64,000 nt of DNA from Acidobacteriota bacterium (GCA_027459505.1 DAIDIE010000035.1:1-64000); one strand, 5' to 3'; shown: positions 52,948 to 62,787, numbered from the stretch's first letter. Numbers and translations: made by a program. The notes: a model not told the origin generated them from the letters alone.

Positions 52948-54099
52948 TTAGGAGGGCCGCTGCTTTTGTGCCGCGCTCAGCTTGTTGACGATGGTGCGCT
53001 CCCTAGCGCCGGCGGCAGCGTTCCCCACCCGATAATAAAGCGCCGCCAGGAGAACGTGCGGATCAAGCCATTGCGGCTCCTTCCGGACTGCGGCAGTCAA
53101 TGACTGAATAGCGGCGTGCGGGTGCCCAAAGTGGGCCTGCAGTTTGCCTTCCTCGAAAAGCGCCCGGGGATCATTGGGGCGGCGCTGTAATGCCCATCGT
53201 GCTTCCTGCTCGGCCTGCTGGAACTTGCCCATGTTGAGCAGTACCAGGCCCAATTCGAGGTGAGCATCGTAGCTTGCCGGATCATGCTGAATGACACTGC
53301 GTAAGGTGCGTTCGGCCGCTGGGTTCTCTCCGCTTTCGGCCTGCAGCGTGCCACGGAGCAGGTCCAAGCCCGGCAAAGTGGGATCGATGGATGCGGCCGT
53401 CTGGAGGTCGCGCTCCGCGCGTTCAAAGCTTCCCGCGGTGATGAACTGGCGCGACGCCAGCAGATAAAGTTTCGCGTTGCGGTTAGCCTGGGCCACTTCT
53501 TCGGTGAGCGGCGCGGCCAGAGCGCTGGCTCCGGCCTGGGCGTAGGCGTCGGCGAGCGCCCATTTCAAATGCATGTCCGGCGAATTGCCTGCGAGGGGCT
53601 TCAACAGCGAGACAGCGCGTTGCGCCTGCCCAGAGTGCGCCCAGCAAAAACCGAGCAATTCGGTTGTTTTGCGGTCGGCGGGATTCGACTTGTGCAACAG
53701 CTCAAACTGCCGCGCCGCAGCGGCCAGGTTGCGTTCTTTGAGGAACGCCATGCCCAGGTAGAAACCGAGAGACCGGTTTTGCGGTGCAAGGCGCTGGGCA
53801 GCCTTTAGTTCTGGGATAGCTTCCCTGTAGCGTCCCTCAGCCGCCAGGGTCAGGCCGAGGTTGGCGCGTGCGGGCAGCAAATTGGGGTGGGTGCGCAGAA
53901 GTTTCCGATAGAGTGCCTCGGCCTCGCTGTAGTGTCCGTTGTTTTGTGCGGCGGCAGCGGCCTCAAGCTCGGCCCGAACGGATTGCGCAGACGGCTGCTG
54001 GCACCCGCCAGAAAGCGGCGCGCAGCAGGTCAACAACAGCGGCACGAGGTTTCCCCAGTGCCACATTTTCTTCAGCCGCGCCTTTATTGAAGGATGCAT
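52948..54099 (-). CDS. Exported TPR protein (module 1)
   Basis: A 383-aa product with a basic start, a hydrophobic stretch (GNLVPLLLTCCAPL) and a possible lipoprotein Cys at 33 (LSGGCQQ; an imperfect lipobox). The rest is TPR hairpins, for example [42 protein letters not shown] and AIQSLTAAVRKEP. It is paralogous to the TPR protein at 61597-62787: YRKLL...LLPARANL and FELLHKS recur in both. It converges on the ASPIC/UnbV gene with only 16 bases between stops. Met 54099 is the likely start; a Met at 54066 is an alternative. Confidence 0.83.
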   Translation of the reverse strand: MHPSIKARLKKMWHWGNLVPLLLTCCAPLSGGCQQPSAQSVRAELEAAAAAQNNGHYSEAEALYRKLLRTHPNLLPARANLGLTLAAEGRYREAIPELKAAQRLAPQNRSLGFYLGMAFLKERNLAAAARQFELLHKSNPADRKTTELLGFCWAHSGQAQRAVSLLKPLAGNSPDMHLKWALADAYAQAGASALAAPLTEEVAQANRNAKLYLLASRQFITAGSFERAERDLQTAASIDPTLPGLDLLRGTLQAESGENPAAERTLRSVIQHDPASYDAHLELGLVLLNMGKFQQAEQEARWALQRRPNDPRALFEEGKLQAHFGHPHAAIQSLTAAVRKEPQWLDPHVLLAALYYRVGNAAAGARERTIVNKLSAAQKQRPS

Positions 54100-54220
54100 T
54101 CCACTCTGTTCCGCCCCGGAAACTCTCAACAGTTTAATGCAAATGAAATGCGGCACGATTTCGGTTGTGGTGCAGCACGCGGCCTTTGGCTTTAAAACGG
54201 CTGGTGCTCGCGGTGGCGGC

Positions 54221-54297
54221 GACCGGAATCGTTGCGCGAAGCGACTGGCATCGTAGCGCGAAGCGACCGGAATCGTTGCGCGAAGCGACTGGTTCGG
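54221..54297. repeat. 22-bp tandem repeat, about 3.5 units
   Basis: Units of 22 bases: GACCGGAATCGTTGCGCGAA at 54221 and 54265, GACTGGCATCGTAGCGCGAA at 54243, and a partial GACTGG unit at 54287, each followed by GC. There are no spacers, so this is not a CRISPR array. It lies upstream of R2 copy 3 in the 54100-54629 gap. Confidence 0.8.
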
Positions 54298-54358
54298 AGC
54301 ACAATCAGAACTATTCCGGCCTGATGCTCACGAAGCGGGAGAAGCGAACAGGACTGAA

Positions 54359-54546
54359 GGAGCGAGCCACCGAGTCCTCCCTGCGGGAGGAGATCGCAAG
54401 TGGAGGGCCGCGAAATTCCGAAGGGCGGCCCGCTCGCGCGGGAGAGGTGCCCGGCATCGGCGGCTTCACGTTCTCACTGGAGAACGTGCCAGCGACCCAA
54501 CGGAAAGCAATGCCAGCGGGCGGCTCAGGAGACGAGGCCGTGCCTC
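54359..54546. repeat. Dispersed intergenic repeat R2, copy 3
   Basis: Contains GGAGCGAGCC, GTGGAGGGCCGCGAAATTC, the core CTCACTGGAGAACGTGCCAG (from 54473) and GACGAGGCCGTGCCTC. In place of the hairpin insert of copy 1 it has a short CCCGC...GCGGG stem near 54429-54442. No gene is supported in 54100-54629 apart from the following TPR gene at 54630. Confidence 0.8.
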
Positions 54547-54629
54547 CCGCTGGCGGCTGAGCTAGAGCACTCTTAAGCTCACAAAAGGAACAAGAGCAGG
54601 GTGCGCTCGCCGACGTAGTCTCCATATTT

Positions 54630-55835
54630 ATGTACCGCATCATGAGCCGTTGCTTTTTTTCTTTCGTACTGCTGTGTTTCGCGGTCTCTCTCGCCGCGGG
54701 GTCTCCTCTTGCAACTCAGCGGAGCGGGCGAACGCGCGCTCAACAGCTTTTGCAACGTGCCCGGGAATTCAAGCGCAAGGGAAAGACGAGCGACGCAATG
54801 AGGGAGGTCAGCCGGGCATTGCGGGTGGATCCCGGTTTCGGCGCAGCTTGGGCGCAACGAGGGTTTTGGGAGGCGGAACAGGGCGATACCGCCAGCGCGG
54901 AATCTGATCTCGCTCGCGCGACGAAACTGAACTACACCGTTCCCGCTGTGCGTTTTGACCTCGGACTGCTGCTGTTCAAAGACAAGCAGTTTCAGGCGGC
55001 GGCTGAGCAACTGGAGCAGTTCAACGCAACCAGCCCAGGAAACCCCAAAGCCGTGTACCTGCTGGCGCAGTGCTACCTGAGCTTGAACCAAAGCCCCAAA
55101 ATCATCAGCTTGCTTGCGCCCCTGCAAAACCGGGTGGCGGATAATGCGCCGTCGTGGATGCAATACGCGCTGGGGTTGGCGTACTTGCGCACCCATGATT
55201 TCAGCAAAGCCCTCCCGCTTTTAAACGAGGTGGCCGCGGAGCGCAAAAATCCAGACGTTGACCTTCAACTCGCTCATCTGTACTCCAATGCCGAGCAGTT
55301 TGCGGCCGCGCGCAGTCTTTTGCGCCAAGCGGTCGCCCTCAAGCCCACCGACCCTAAATACATGCTGCAGCTTGGGAACTTCGAAGTCTTTCGCGGACAC
55401 AACTCCGCCGCGCTGGCTCAGTACCAGGCGGTGTTGCGGCAGGAACCGGATAATTTTCAGGCGAATCTCGGGGCGGGGACGATCCTCATTTCATTTCAGA
55501 GGAATGAGCAGGCCTTGGTGTGCCTGCGCAAAGCCTATGCCCAACAACCCTCCAACACCGAGGTGGAAAAACAAATGGGATTGGCGCTGTTTGCCAGCAA
55601 GCACCTTGCAGCGGCGCGCAAGCTGCTGGAGGCGTGTGAGCGGGCGCGGCCCGACGATGTCCAGGTGCATTTGACGCTGGGACGACTCTACTACGCCCTG
55701 GGTCTTCGCGAGCTGGGCAACCAGCAGGCGCGGCTGGTGCGGCAACTCAATATCGAGCATCCCCCCGGCAGTCCCCCTGTTCCGGTGCCCAACAAGCCAA
55801 GCTCCGGCCAGGGAAACGTTGCGCAAACTGAGTAA
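54630..55835 (+). CDS. Exported TPR protein between the two modules
   Basis: A 401-aa protein with an N-terminal signal (FFSFVLLCFAVSLAAG) and an array of about nine TPR hairpins, for example AQQLLQRAREFKRKGKTSDA, YLLAQCYLSLNQSPKI and LHLGRLY-like VHLTLGRLYYALGLRELG. It ends with a Pro-rich tail (HPPGSPPVPVPNKPSSG). It resembles the module TPR proteins in layout but lies on the plus strand just before receptor 2. No clear SD for Met 54630; a Met four codons later is possible. Confidence 0.83.
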   Translation: MYRIMSRCFFSFVLLCFAVSLAAGSPLATQRSGRTRAQQLLQRAREFKRKGKTSDAMREVSRALRVDPGFGAAWAQRGFWEAEQGDTASAESDLARATKLNYTVPAVRFDLGLLLFKDKQFQAAAEQLEQFNATSPGNPKAVYLLAQCYLSLNQSPKIISLLAPLQNRVADNAPSWMQYALGLAYLRTHDFSKALPLLNEVAAERKNPDVDLQLAHLYSNAEQFAAARSLLRQAVALKPTDPKYMLQLGNFEVFRGHNSAALAQYQAVLRQEPDNFQANLGAGTILISFQRNEQALVCLRKAYAQQPSNTEVEKQMGLALFASKHLAAARKLLEACERARPDDVQVHLTLGRLYYALGLRELGNQQARLVRQLNIEHPPGSPPVPVPNKPSSGQGNVAQTE

Positions 55836-55890
55836 TTTATTACCTTTGCGGCCCTTTTGCCGCCACGTTGCCCTTTCCCAAAAAAATCTA

Positions 55891-55919
55891 TTGCTTCCGC
55901 ACTTCCCTGTGGTCATAAT
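55891..55919 (+). promoter_or_regulatory. Candidate promoter of receptor 2
   Basis: TTGCTT (55891-55896), a 17-bp spacer and CATAAT (55914-55919). The expected start near 55926 gives a leader of about 100 bases to the receptor ATG at 56028, which contains the hairpin listed next. Confidence 0.5.
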
Positions 55920-55994
55920 CTGAAACCCAGAGACCGAAATAGTAGACAAGCACTAGAGGCTGCAAGCGGTCTCACTCTTTGTTTTGTTTGTCTC

Positions 55995-56012
55995 GCCCGG
56001 CAATCGCCGGGC
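55995..56012 (+). promoter_or_regulatory. GC hairpin directly before the receptor 2 ribosome site
   Basis: Perfect 7-bp stem GCCCGGC (55995-56001) and GCCGGGC (56006-56012), loop AATC, ending one base before the purine-rich ribosome site AGGAAAGGGG (56013 onward). A longer inverted pair GAGACCG and CGGTCTC flanks the leader at 55930-55974. It could limit translation of the receptor; this is inference. Confidence 0.45.
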
Positions 56013-56027
56013 AGGAAAGGGGTAGTG

Positions 56028-59000
56028 ATGAAGTGTGTGGTGTCTAGCATCCCTCGACTCATCAGTCGAGCATCACGTTTTCTCAACCGGAAATCGTATG
56101 TAACGGTGCTGGCCGCTGTGATCGGGCTCGCTCTTGTGTCGAGCCTGCCATCCGCGGCACAGACCGTTTCGTCAACTCTCAACGGAACCGTAAAGGATTC
56201 CTCCGGCGCGGTTGTTCCTGGCGCCAACGTCATTTTGCTCAGCGAATCGACTGGCCAGGCCCGCGCCACGGTCAGCAGCGGAACGGGCGACTTCACCTTC
56301 CCCGCCGTGCTGCCTGGCAGCTACACCATTACGGTCAGCAAGGCCGGGTTTGCGAGCTGGTCGGAAAAAGGTATCAACGTTAACCAGGGTGAAAGCCGCA
56401 ACATCCCCAACATCAAGTTGCAGATTGGCAAGACGGGGACCACGATCAATGTGACCGCGGCCAGCTTGCCGCCGGTGCCCATGACCAACGGCGCCAGCAG
56501 CACCACCTTGAACAACAAGATGGTCAGCCAGATCGCCATTCAGGGCCGCGACGCGGCGGAGTTGATCCGCCTCATGCCCGCCATGGCGATGAACACTGGT
56601 CTCACCAACGCGCAGTGGAATAGCCAGTTGACGCAAATCAACACCGGCCCCGCGGGCGCGTTCTCCGCATCCGGAAGCCAGCCCAACGGTGGCATGCAGC
56701 TGACCATGGATGGTTCCGTGATTCTGGATGCCGGCAACCAGGGTACCCAGATCGCCAACGTCAACCAGGACCAGACCCAGGAAGTCACCATCATGAACGC
56801 GGCGTTTGACGCCGAATACGCGCACGGCCCAGGCGTGTTCACCGCGGTAGGTAAACGTGGCGGCGCCAAGTATCATGGCGAAGGCTACTACTACATGCGC
56901 AATGGCGCCCTCAATGCTGAGGACTCCTTTGCCAAGGCTCAAGGCGTCAAGAAGCCCATCGACCATGAGTCCTACCCCGGCTTCAACATCGGCGGCCCGG
57001 TTCCTACCGGTAGCTTCCTGCGCCACAAGGTGTTCTTCTTTGCCGGTTATGAATACATGATGCAGCACCCGGTTCCGACAACCGAGCTGTACATGGTGCC
57101 AACCGCGGCCATGCGCCAAGGCGATTTCAGCAACATCGGCGCCTACTCCAACCTGTGGACGCTGGGGAACACCCCTTGCGGCTCTAGTGGCGGCCCGTGG
57201 TGCGGAACTACTCAGGGTAAGCAGATCTCTGGGGGTGTCATTCCGACAAACATGCTGGATCCCAACGCCATGTCGGTGGTCAACCTGATGCCCATGCCGA
57301 ATGCGGATCCGACGCAGCATGGCGGCAACAACTTCATCTACCAGGACTACACCCCGGTGGACAGCAGCAACGTGCGCGCCCGCGGCGATATTGACTTCAC
57401 CCAGAACACACACGCTTATGTGTCCTGGACCTACCAGCCTGAGACGGACATCAACAACCGCGGCATCTGGTGGACGGCCAATGGCGGAACTCTGCCTTAC
57501 CCGACCCCGGCGGACGCCAATCAAAAGGCGAAGGACTGGAGCTTCAGTCTGACCCATGTCTTTAGCCCGACGCTGACCAACGAGACGACCTTTGGTTACG
57601 CGTACTTCATTAACCCGATCCTGCTGCAGAACCCTTCGGCCGTAAACCCATCCAACGTGGGTTACAACGGCTACAACAAGTTCACCAACACCGCCAACCA
57701 GATTCCAAACGTGTATAGCTGGACCAACATGCCCGGCTTCTTCATGTATCCGCAGGGCGCCAGCTGGCAGCCCAACGGCGCGTTCGGAAAGGATAGCTAC
57801 ACCCCATCATTTGACGACAACGTCACTTGGATCGTGGGATCGCACTCCTTCAAGTTTGGTGGCTTCTGGGCGGCGTACGCCAACGTTCAGGTGCAGGGCA
57901 GTCCGCTGTCCGGACCTGAAGGGACTTGGTTTATCGATCCCTCGGGAGGCAACCCGGGCACCACTGGCAACGCGCTGGCCGATCTGGAAATGGGACATGC
58001 TGGCAGCTTCACCCAGACCAACCAGAACCCGGTGGACCACCTGAAGTACAACGAAGCGGCCTTGTACGCGCAGGATCAGTGGAAGGCTTCGGCTCGTTTG
58101 ACGGTCAATTACGGCGTCCGCTTCGAGCATGAAGGCCAGTGGTACCCCTTCAACTCCGGCGCGCCCGGTATTGCCTACTTCAGCAACGCGGCATTGCAAA
58201 GCGCAATTGCTTCTAATTGCAGCGGCTTCCAGGGCCCGGTGGGAAGCGCCACCGCTGTGGGCAATTGCAATGTCGGCACGCAAGCCGGCTTGGTGTGGCA
58301 CGCCATGGATCCCAACGTACCGATCTCGGCTTATGGCAGCCGTTCGCTGCTGCCTGATCCGCGCATCGGTGTGGCCTATGACATCCATGGCAACGGCCGG
58401 ACCGTGGTTCGTGGAGGCTTCGGCATTTACCGCTATCAGTTGGCGGCGAACAATGCCTCCGCTAACAACGCGGTTGACCTTCCCCTCAATGAGCAGGTAT
58501 TCAGCACCAACTGCGTTTCGAACAGCACCCCCTACGGCATCATTGGGTTCAGTGCGAACGCGAACGCGGCTGCTGGAAACAGCTACGGCATGAACAATTG
58601 CACCGCTGGTGCAAGCGCCCCGTCCTACAACCTGGGGATCGGCGGCATGGCGATGAACGACTATTCGACCCCGTACAATCAAAACTGGGACGTAATTGTC
58701 GATCAGGCCGCGCCGTTCCATTCGCTGTTGGAAGTGGAATACACCGGTAGCCGCAGTCGCGACATGCTGGTGGAAGGCTCCTTGGCCAACGTCGACTTGA
58801 TTCAGCCGGGTACCCTCAACTCAGCGACCTGCAATTACCAGGTTGCCACTAACTGCCCGACCAATATGATTCCTTACATGCCGCTGCCGTACTCCTCTGT
58901 CACGGTTCAGGGGCATGGAAGCTACTCCAACTACAACGGTCTGATTGTGCAGTGGCAGAAGCAGACCGGTCCGGCAACCTTCAACATCAACTACACTTGG

Positions 59001-59738
59001 AGCCATACGTTGGGTATTTGGGACTCGAACAGTTCCAACGGACAACAGTCCGGTGTTACTCTCGACCCCTTCAACATGGCGGCCAACTACGGTGACCTCG
59101 GCTTCGACCGGCGTCACATCCTGAACGCGTCCTATGTCATCAATCTGCCCAGCCTCACGCACAACGCGCTGCTGGGTCAGGTGGTGAACGGATGGCAGCT
59201 CTCCGGCGTGACCACCTTCCAAAGTGGTCCCCCGTTGCAGCCGCTCTCCACCAACGGCGACTTCAATATCAACTACGGTGCGCTACCGGGCAATACGCTT
59301 ACCCAGGGCAGCGTCAACGTGCTTGGAACCAATGCCGAGCCGCTGATGCCAGTGCTGGTTTGCAACCCGGCCGCCAATTTGCAACCTGGGCAGTACTTCA
59401 ATCCCAACTGCTTTAACGCGCCTAGCAATGGACAACAGGGCGATATTGTCTGGCCGCGAATGAGCGGACCGGCATTCTTCGACAGCGATCTGGGACTCTA
59501 TAAGAACTTCCGGGTCACCGAGTCGCAGGCCTTGCAGTTCCGCGTGACTGCGTTCAACTTCCTGAACCATCCCTTGCCGCAATTTGGCATGGGCGGGTAC
59601 AACGACCTGCAAGTGTCGTTGACGCAGCCGGGCACCAACGCGTTAACCACTACCAACACCAACACATTCACGACCGGCAAGCCGGGCTTTACGACCGGCC
59701 GCCGCGTGCTCGAGCTGGCTCTGAAGTACACCTTCTAA
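56028..59738 (+). CDS. Oar-like TonB-dependent receptor with CarboxypepD_reg domain (module 2)
   Basis: A 1236-aa outer-membrane receptor, paralogous to the one at 47392 along its whole length: the same SLNGTVKDSSGAVVPGAN-type N-domain, the IQGRDAAELIRLMPAMAMNT plug entry, the SASGSQPNGGMQLTMDGS block and the LELALKYTF end. The signal peptide is basic then hydrophobic (VTVLAAVIGLALVSSLPSA). ATG 56028 follows a purine-rich ribosome site; the upstream in-frame Met at 55857 would run through the leader. Substrate unknown. A strong terminator follows. Confidence 0.9.
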   Translation: MKCVVSSIPRLISRASRFLNRKSYVTVLAAVIGLALVSSLPSAAQTVSSTLNGTVKDSSGAVVPGANVILLSESTGQARATVSSGTGDFTFPAVLPGSYTITVSKAGFASWSEKGINVNQGESRNIPNIKLQIGKTGTTINVTAASLPPVPMTNGASSTTLNNKMVSQIAIQGRDAAELIRLMPAMAMNTGLTNAQWNSQLTQINTGPAGAFSASGSQPNGGMQLTMDGSVILDAGNQGTQIANVNQDQTQEVTIMNAAFDAEYAHGPGVFTAVGKRGGAKYHGEGYYYMRNGALNAEDSFAKAQGVKKPIDHESYPGFNIGGPVPTGSFLRHKVFFFAGYEYMMQHPVPTTELYMVPTAAMRQGDFSNIGAYSNLWTLGNTPCGSSGGPWCGTTQGKQISGGVIPTNMLDPNAMSVVNLMPMPNADPTQHGGNNFIYQDYTPVDSSNVRARGDIDFTQNTHAYVSWTYQPETDINNRGIWWTANGGTLPYPTPADANQKAKDWSFSLTHVFSPTLTNETTFGYAYFINPILLQNPSAVNPSNVGYNGYNKFTNTANQIPNVYSWTNMPGFFMYPQGASWQPNGAFGKDSYTPSFDDNVTWIVGSHSFKFGGFWAAYANVQVQGSPLSGPEGTWFIDPSGGNPGTTGNALADLEMGHAGSFTQTNQNPVDHLKYNEAALYAQDQWKASARLTVNYGVRFEHEGQWYPFNSGAPGIAYFSNAALQSAIASNCSGFQGPVGSATAVGNCNVGTQAGLVWHAMDPNVPISAYGSRSLLPDPRIGVAYDIHGNGRTVVRGGFGIYRYQLAANNASANNAVDLPLNEQVFSTNCVSNSTPYGIIGFSANANAAAGNSYGMNNCTAGASAPSYNLGIGGMAMNDYSTPYNQNWDVIVDQAAPFHSLLEVEYTGSRSRDMLVEGSLANVDLIQPGTLNSATCNYQVATNCPTNMIPYMPLPYSSVTVQGHGSYSNYNGLIVQWQKQTGPATFNINYTWSHTLGIWDSNSSNGQQSGVTLDPFNMAANYGDLGFDRRHILNASYVINLPSLTHNALLGQVVNGWQLSGVTTFQSGPPLQPLSTNGDFNINYGALPGNTLTQGSVNVLGTNAEPLMPVLVCNPAANLQPGQYFNPNCFNAPSNGQQGDIVWPRMSGPAFFDSDLGLYKNFRVTESQALQFRVTAFNFLNHPLPQFGMGGYNDLQVSLTQPGTNALTTTNTNTFTTGKPGFTTGRRVLELALKYTF

Positions 59739-59760
59739 AGCCACTCACGTTGGTTTCCTT

Positions 59761-59789
59761 AAGGGGCAGCTTCGGCTGCCCCTTTTTTT
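59761..59789 (+). terminator. Strong rho-independent terminator of receptor 2
   Basis: Perfect 10-bp stem AAGGGGCAGC (59761-59770) and GCTGCCCCTT (59775-59784) with a TTCG tetraloop and a T run to 59789. It separates receptor 2 from the ASPIC/UnbV gene, as the terminator at 51028 does in module 1. Confidence 0.95.
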
Positions 59790-59900
59790 GTGTGCCGAGC
59801 AGGTTCGACAGCTCGGGGGTGACGTCTTCTGCTCAACCTGTAACGGCACGCGCGCCGCAATTGACCCCACCTGAGGGCCTATGGAATACTCAACCTCTCT

Positions 59901-61622
59901 ATGCCCAAGCATCCCTTCGGCCCGCGCCTGACCCGCCGTGACCTGCTCAGAGGGGCGGCAGGCCTGGTTGCCCTGCCCGCCGCCGCGCGAAGTCTTGGGG
60001 CGGCGTCGCTTGCCGCGCCGGCCTCCTCCGTTACCTCGTCAGCCATCCATTTTGACTACACTGCGCTGCCTTTCCGCCTGGAATCGGATGAAGATATGGC
60101 GCATCCGCACGCTCCGTCCACCATGGCGGGAGGCGTCGCGGTCTTCGACTACAACAACGACGGGCGGCCAGACATCTACTTCGCCAATGGCGCCGCCCTG
60201 GCGACGCTCAAGAAGTCGCATCCTCGCTATCGAAACTGCCTTCTCCGCAACGAAGGTAATGGCAAGTTCCGGGACGTGACGGCGGAAGCCGGGCTGGCTG
60301 GAACGGGGTTTGATAATGCTGTGGCAGTGGGCGATTACGACAACGACGGTCACCCGGACCTGTTCGTCGCCGGCCTCCACCAAAACACGCTCTACCATAA
60401 CAATGGCGACGGCACCTTCACCGATGTCACCGTCAAGGCGGGTCTGGCCAACTGCAACGATCCCCAGTACGGGCCACTCTGGGCCACGGCTGCCGCCTGG
60501 GTCGACGTCAACAACGACGGCCTGCTCGATCTTTTCGTCGTGAACTACCTGCAATGGAATTTCGCTACGGAGCCGACCTGCGGCTTTTCCGGAAAATTCG
60601 ACTACTGCAGCCCAAATTTCTATAAAGGACAGCCCTGCCGGCTCTACCTAAACAAGGGCAATGGGACGTTTGAGGACGTGTCGGAGGCGTGGGGAATCCG
60701 GCAGCATGTGGCCAAAGGGATGGGCGTGGGTGTGGCCGATTTCGATCTCGACGGCCGCCCCGACCTGTTCGTGACCAACGACACTGCCTTCAACTTCCTG
60801 TTCCACAACACCGGCAGCGGTTTCAAGGAAGTGGCGTTCGAAGAAGGTGTGGCCCTCACGGAGGACGGCAATTTTATCTCCGGAATGGGGCTTGATTTCC
60901 GTGATGTCAACAATGACGGCTATCCGGATATCTTCTTCGTCGCGCTGAACTACCAGAGCTTTCCGCTGTTTTTAAACCGTGGCGGAAAGGGGTTCCAGGA
61001 CGCGACCGCCTCGTCCGGTCTTCGCACCTTGACCAACAGCATGGCGGGCTATGGCGCCGGAATCTACGACTTCGACAACGACGGCTGGAAGGATATTTTC
61101 GTCACCCGGGGACATGTGGAAGCCTTGAGCAAGCCGGGCACCGAAATCAGGCAGCACAACACGGTGTTTCGCAATACCGGACGCAGCGGAAAATGGCAGG
61201 CCCTAACCGGAGAAGCGGGGTTCACTGCGGGTCCTCGGGCGCGCCATCGCGGCCTTGCCTTCGGCGATTTCGACAATGACGGGCGCATCGACGCGGTCGC
61301 CACCGCCATCGGCGGCAACGCCGAACTCTGGATGAACCGCAGCCAGGGTGGCAACTGGATCAGCTTCAAATTGCAGGGCACGAAAAGTAACCGGGATGGG
61401 ATTGGCGCGGTGGTTAAACTCCAAACCAAAGCCGGATTGCAGTGGAATCACATGACCAGCAGCGTCGGGTACGCGTCTTCCAGCCTGGGACCGGTTCACT
61501 TCGGCTTGGGAGAGGAGAGCAAGGTGGAGAGCGTTGAGATTCGCTGGCCCTCCGGAAAAGTACAGACGCTTCGCGGCCTCCGGGCGGGCAGCGTCATCAC
61601 TGTCCGGGAGCCGGAACGCTGA
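59901..61622 (+). CDS. Tat-exported FG-GAP / ASPIC-UnbV propeller protein (module 2)
   Basis: A 573-aa protein with a classic twin-Arg signal (LTRRDLLRGAAGLVALPAA, Arg12-Arg13). Calcium blades such as DYNNDGRPDIYF, DYDNDGHPDLFVAG, DVNNDGLLDLFVVN and DFDLDGRPDLFVTN align with the module 1 protein; the C-terminal ASPIC/UnbV domain (IGAVVKLQTKAGLQW, GPVHFGLGEES) is present. It overlaps the convergent TPR gene by 26 bases. The Tat route implies it folds in the cytoplasm, perhaps with metal already bound, before export. Confidence 0.9.
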   Translation: MPKHPFGPRLTRRDLLRGAAGLVALPAAARSLGAASLAAPASSVTSSAIHFDYTALPFRLESDEDMAHPHAPSTMAGGVAVFDYNNDGRPDIYFANGAALATLKKSHPRYRNCLLRNEGNGKFRDVTAEAGLAGTGFDNAVAVGDYDNDGHPDLFVAGLHQNTLYHNNGDGTFTDVTVKAGLANCNDPQYGPLWATAAAWVDVNNDGLLDLFVVNYLQWNFATEPTCGFSGKFDYCSPNFYKGQPCRLYLNKGNGTFEDVSEAWGIRQHVAKGMGVGVADFDLDGRPDLFVTNDTAFNFLFHNTGSGFKEVAFEEGVALTEDGNFISGMGLDFRDVNNDGYPDIFFVALNYQSFPLFLNRGGKGFQDATASSGLRTLTNSMAGYGAGIYDFDNDGWKDIFVTRGHVEALSKPGTEIRQHNTVFRNTGRSGKWQALTGEAGFTAGPRARHRGLAFGDFDNDGRIDAVATAIGGNAELWMNRSQGGNWISFKLQGTKSNRDGIGAVVKLQTKAGLQWNHMTSSVGYASSSLGPVHFGLGEESKVESVEIRWPSGKVQTLRGLRAGSVITVREPER

Positions 61623-62787
61623 GATTCGAAATCCCCTGGTGCGCTCCTCCGGCGGCCTGCAGGCGAGCAATCTCCTGGCGCTCCCGCTTGCCTAACGCCG
61701 GTTTTCCCAGCCGGTAGTACAGCATGGCCAGCTCGGAGTGCGGCAGAATCCAAATGGGCCACTCCTTCTCGGCGCGCTGCAGGGAAGTGACCGCCGCCTG
61801 CAATTGGCCCTCATGGACCTGAATTCGACCGAGCTCGTATAATCCTCGCGGTTCGTTGGGCTTCAGGCGCAGTGCGCGGATGACATAAGCCTTGGCTCGA
61901 GCGAAATGTCCCTGGTTGTAGTCCAGGTCGCCAAGTTGGAGCAGCGCCTCATAGTCGTTTGGCCGCCTGGCAAGGATCGCCCTAAAGGTGGCTCGCGCCG
62001 CTTCGATCTGATTGGCGCTCGCCTGGATGCGTCCGCGCAGCATCTCCAAGCCGGGCAAATTCCGCTGCAGACGCGATGCGGCATTCAAATCTTTCAGAGC
62101 TTGCGGATAAAAGCCGTTTTGAAAAAGCGCTTGGGCGGCACTCTGATAGGCGCGCGCATTGTGCCGCGCGAGACCAACGCGCTCGGCCAACGGAGCCCCC
62201 TTGGCGACATTTCCGGTTTTAAGGTAGGCTTGCGCCAGCACCCAGTCGGCGTCCAGGTCGTCGCCTTGCGGCTCGTCCCTCAGTAGCGCTACGGCGGCGG
62301 AGGCTTTGCCGGACTTCAACTCCGATTCCGCCAGCAGAGTGCGAATACGCGCATCGGTGGGCCGGCTCTTGTGGAGAAGTTCAAACCATTGGCAAGCCTG
62401 GGAAAACTGCGCGGACTTGAAATAGGCCAGCGCCAGATCCAATTCCAACATCGGGTTGCCGGGTGCTTGTCTCAACGCCAACCGGTACTCCCGAATAGCT
62501 GCGTTGTACTTGCCCAATTGCGCCAGAGCTACCGCCAAATTGGCGCGCGCGGGAAGCAGGCCGGGCTGGCTAGCCAGCAATTTGCGGTACAGATCCACCG
62601 CTTCCGGAAGCTTGCCTTCCTGCTGCGCCTGCAAGGCTTTTACGAATAGCGGTGGAGGCGTGGCGGGGCTCTGCCCGCCAGCGGCCGGCGGGAACCACAG
62701 CATCAGCCCCAACACGACAGCCAGGGTGGAGAGCGCCGCCCCCTGGTTCCTCAGGCATGGCAATCGATGCAGCTTGACCATCTTCAT
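61597..62787 (-). CDS. Exported TPR protein (module 2)
   Basis: A 396-aa product with a signal peptide ([19 protein letters not shown]) and TPR hairpins paralogous to module 1 ([34 protein letters not shown]). It ends inside the ASPIC/UnbV gene, overlapping it by 26 bases tail to tail, and starts about 140 bases before the third ASPIC gene on the other strand. Unlike module 1 I see no lipobox Cys. A scaffold or binding role in the periplasm is inferred from the fold. Confidence 0.87.
   Translation of the reverse strand: MKMVKLHRLPCLRNQGAALSTLAVVLGLMLWFPPAAGGQSPATPPPLFVKALQAQQEGKLPEAVDLYRKLLASQPGLLPARANLAVALAQLGKYNAAIREYRLALRQAPGNPMLELDLALAYFKSAQFSQACQWFELLHKSRPTDARIRTLLAESELKSGKASAAVALLRDEPQGDDLDADWVLAQAYLKTGNVAKGAPLAERVGLARHNARAYQSAAQALFQNGFYPQALKDLNAASRLQRNLPGLEMLRGRIQASANQIEAARATFRAILARRPNDYEALLQLGDLDYNQGHFARAKAYVIRALRLKPNEPRGLYELGRIQVHEGQLQAAVTSLQRAEKEWPIWILPHSELAMLYYRLGKPALGKRERQEIARLQAAGGAHQGISNLSVPAPGQ

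Noticed and set aside
54221-54297. CRISPR array
   Set aside because: The 22-bp units are directly tandem without spacers, and there are no cas genes.
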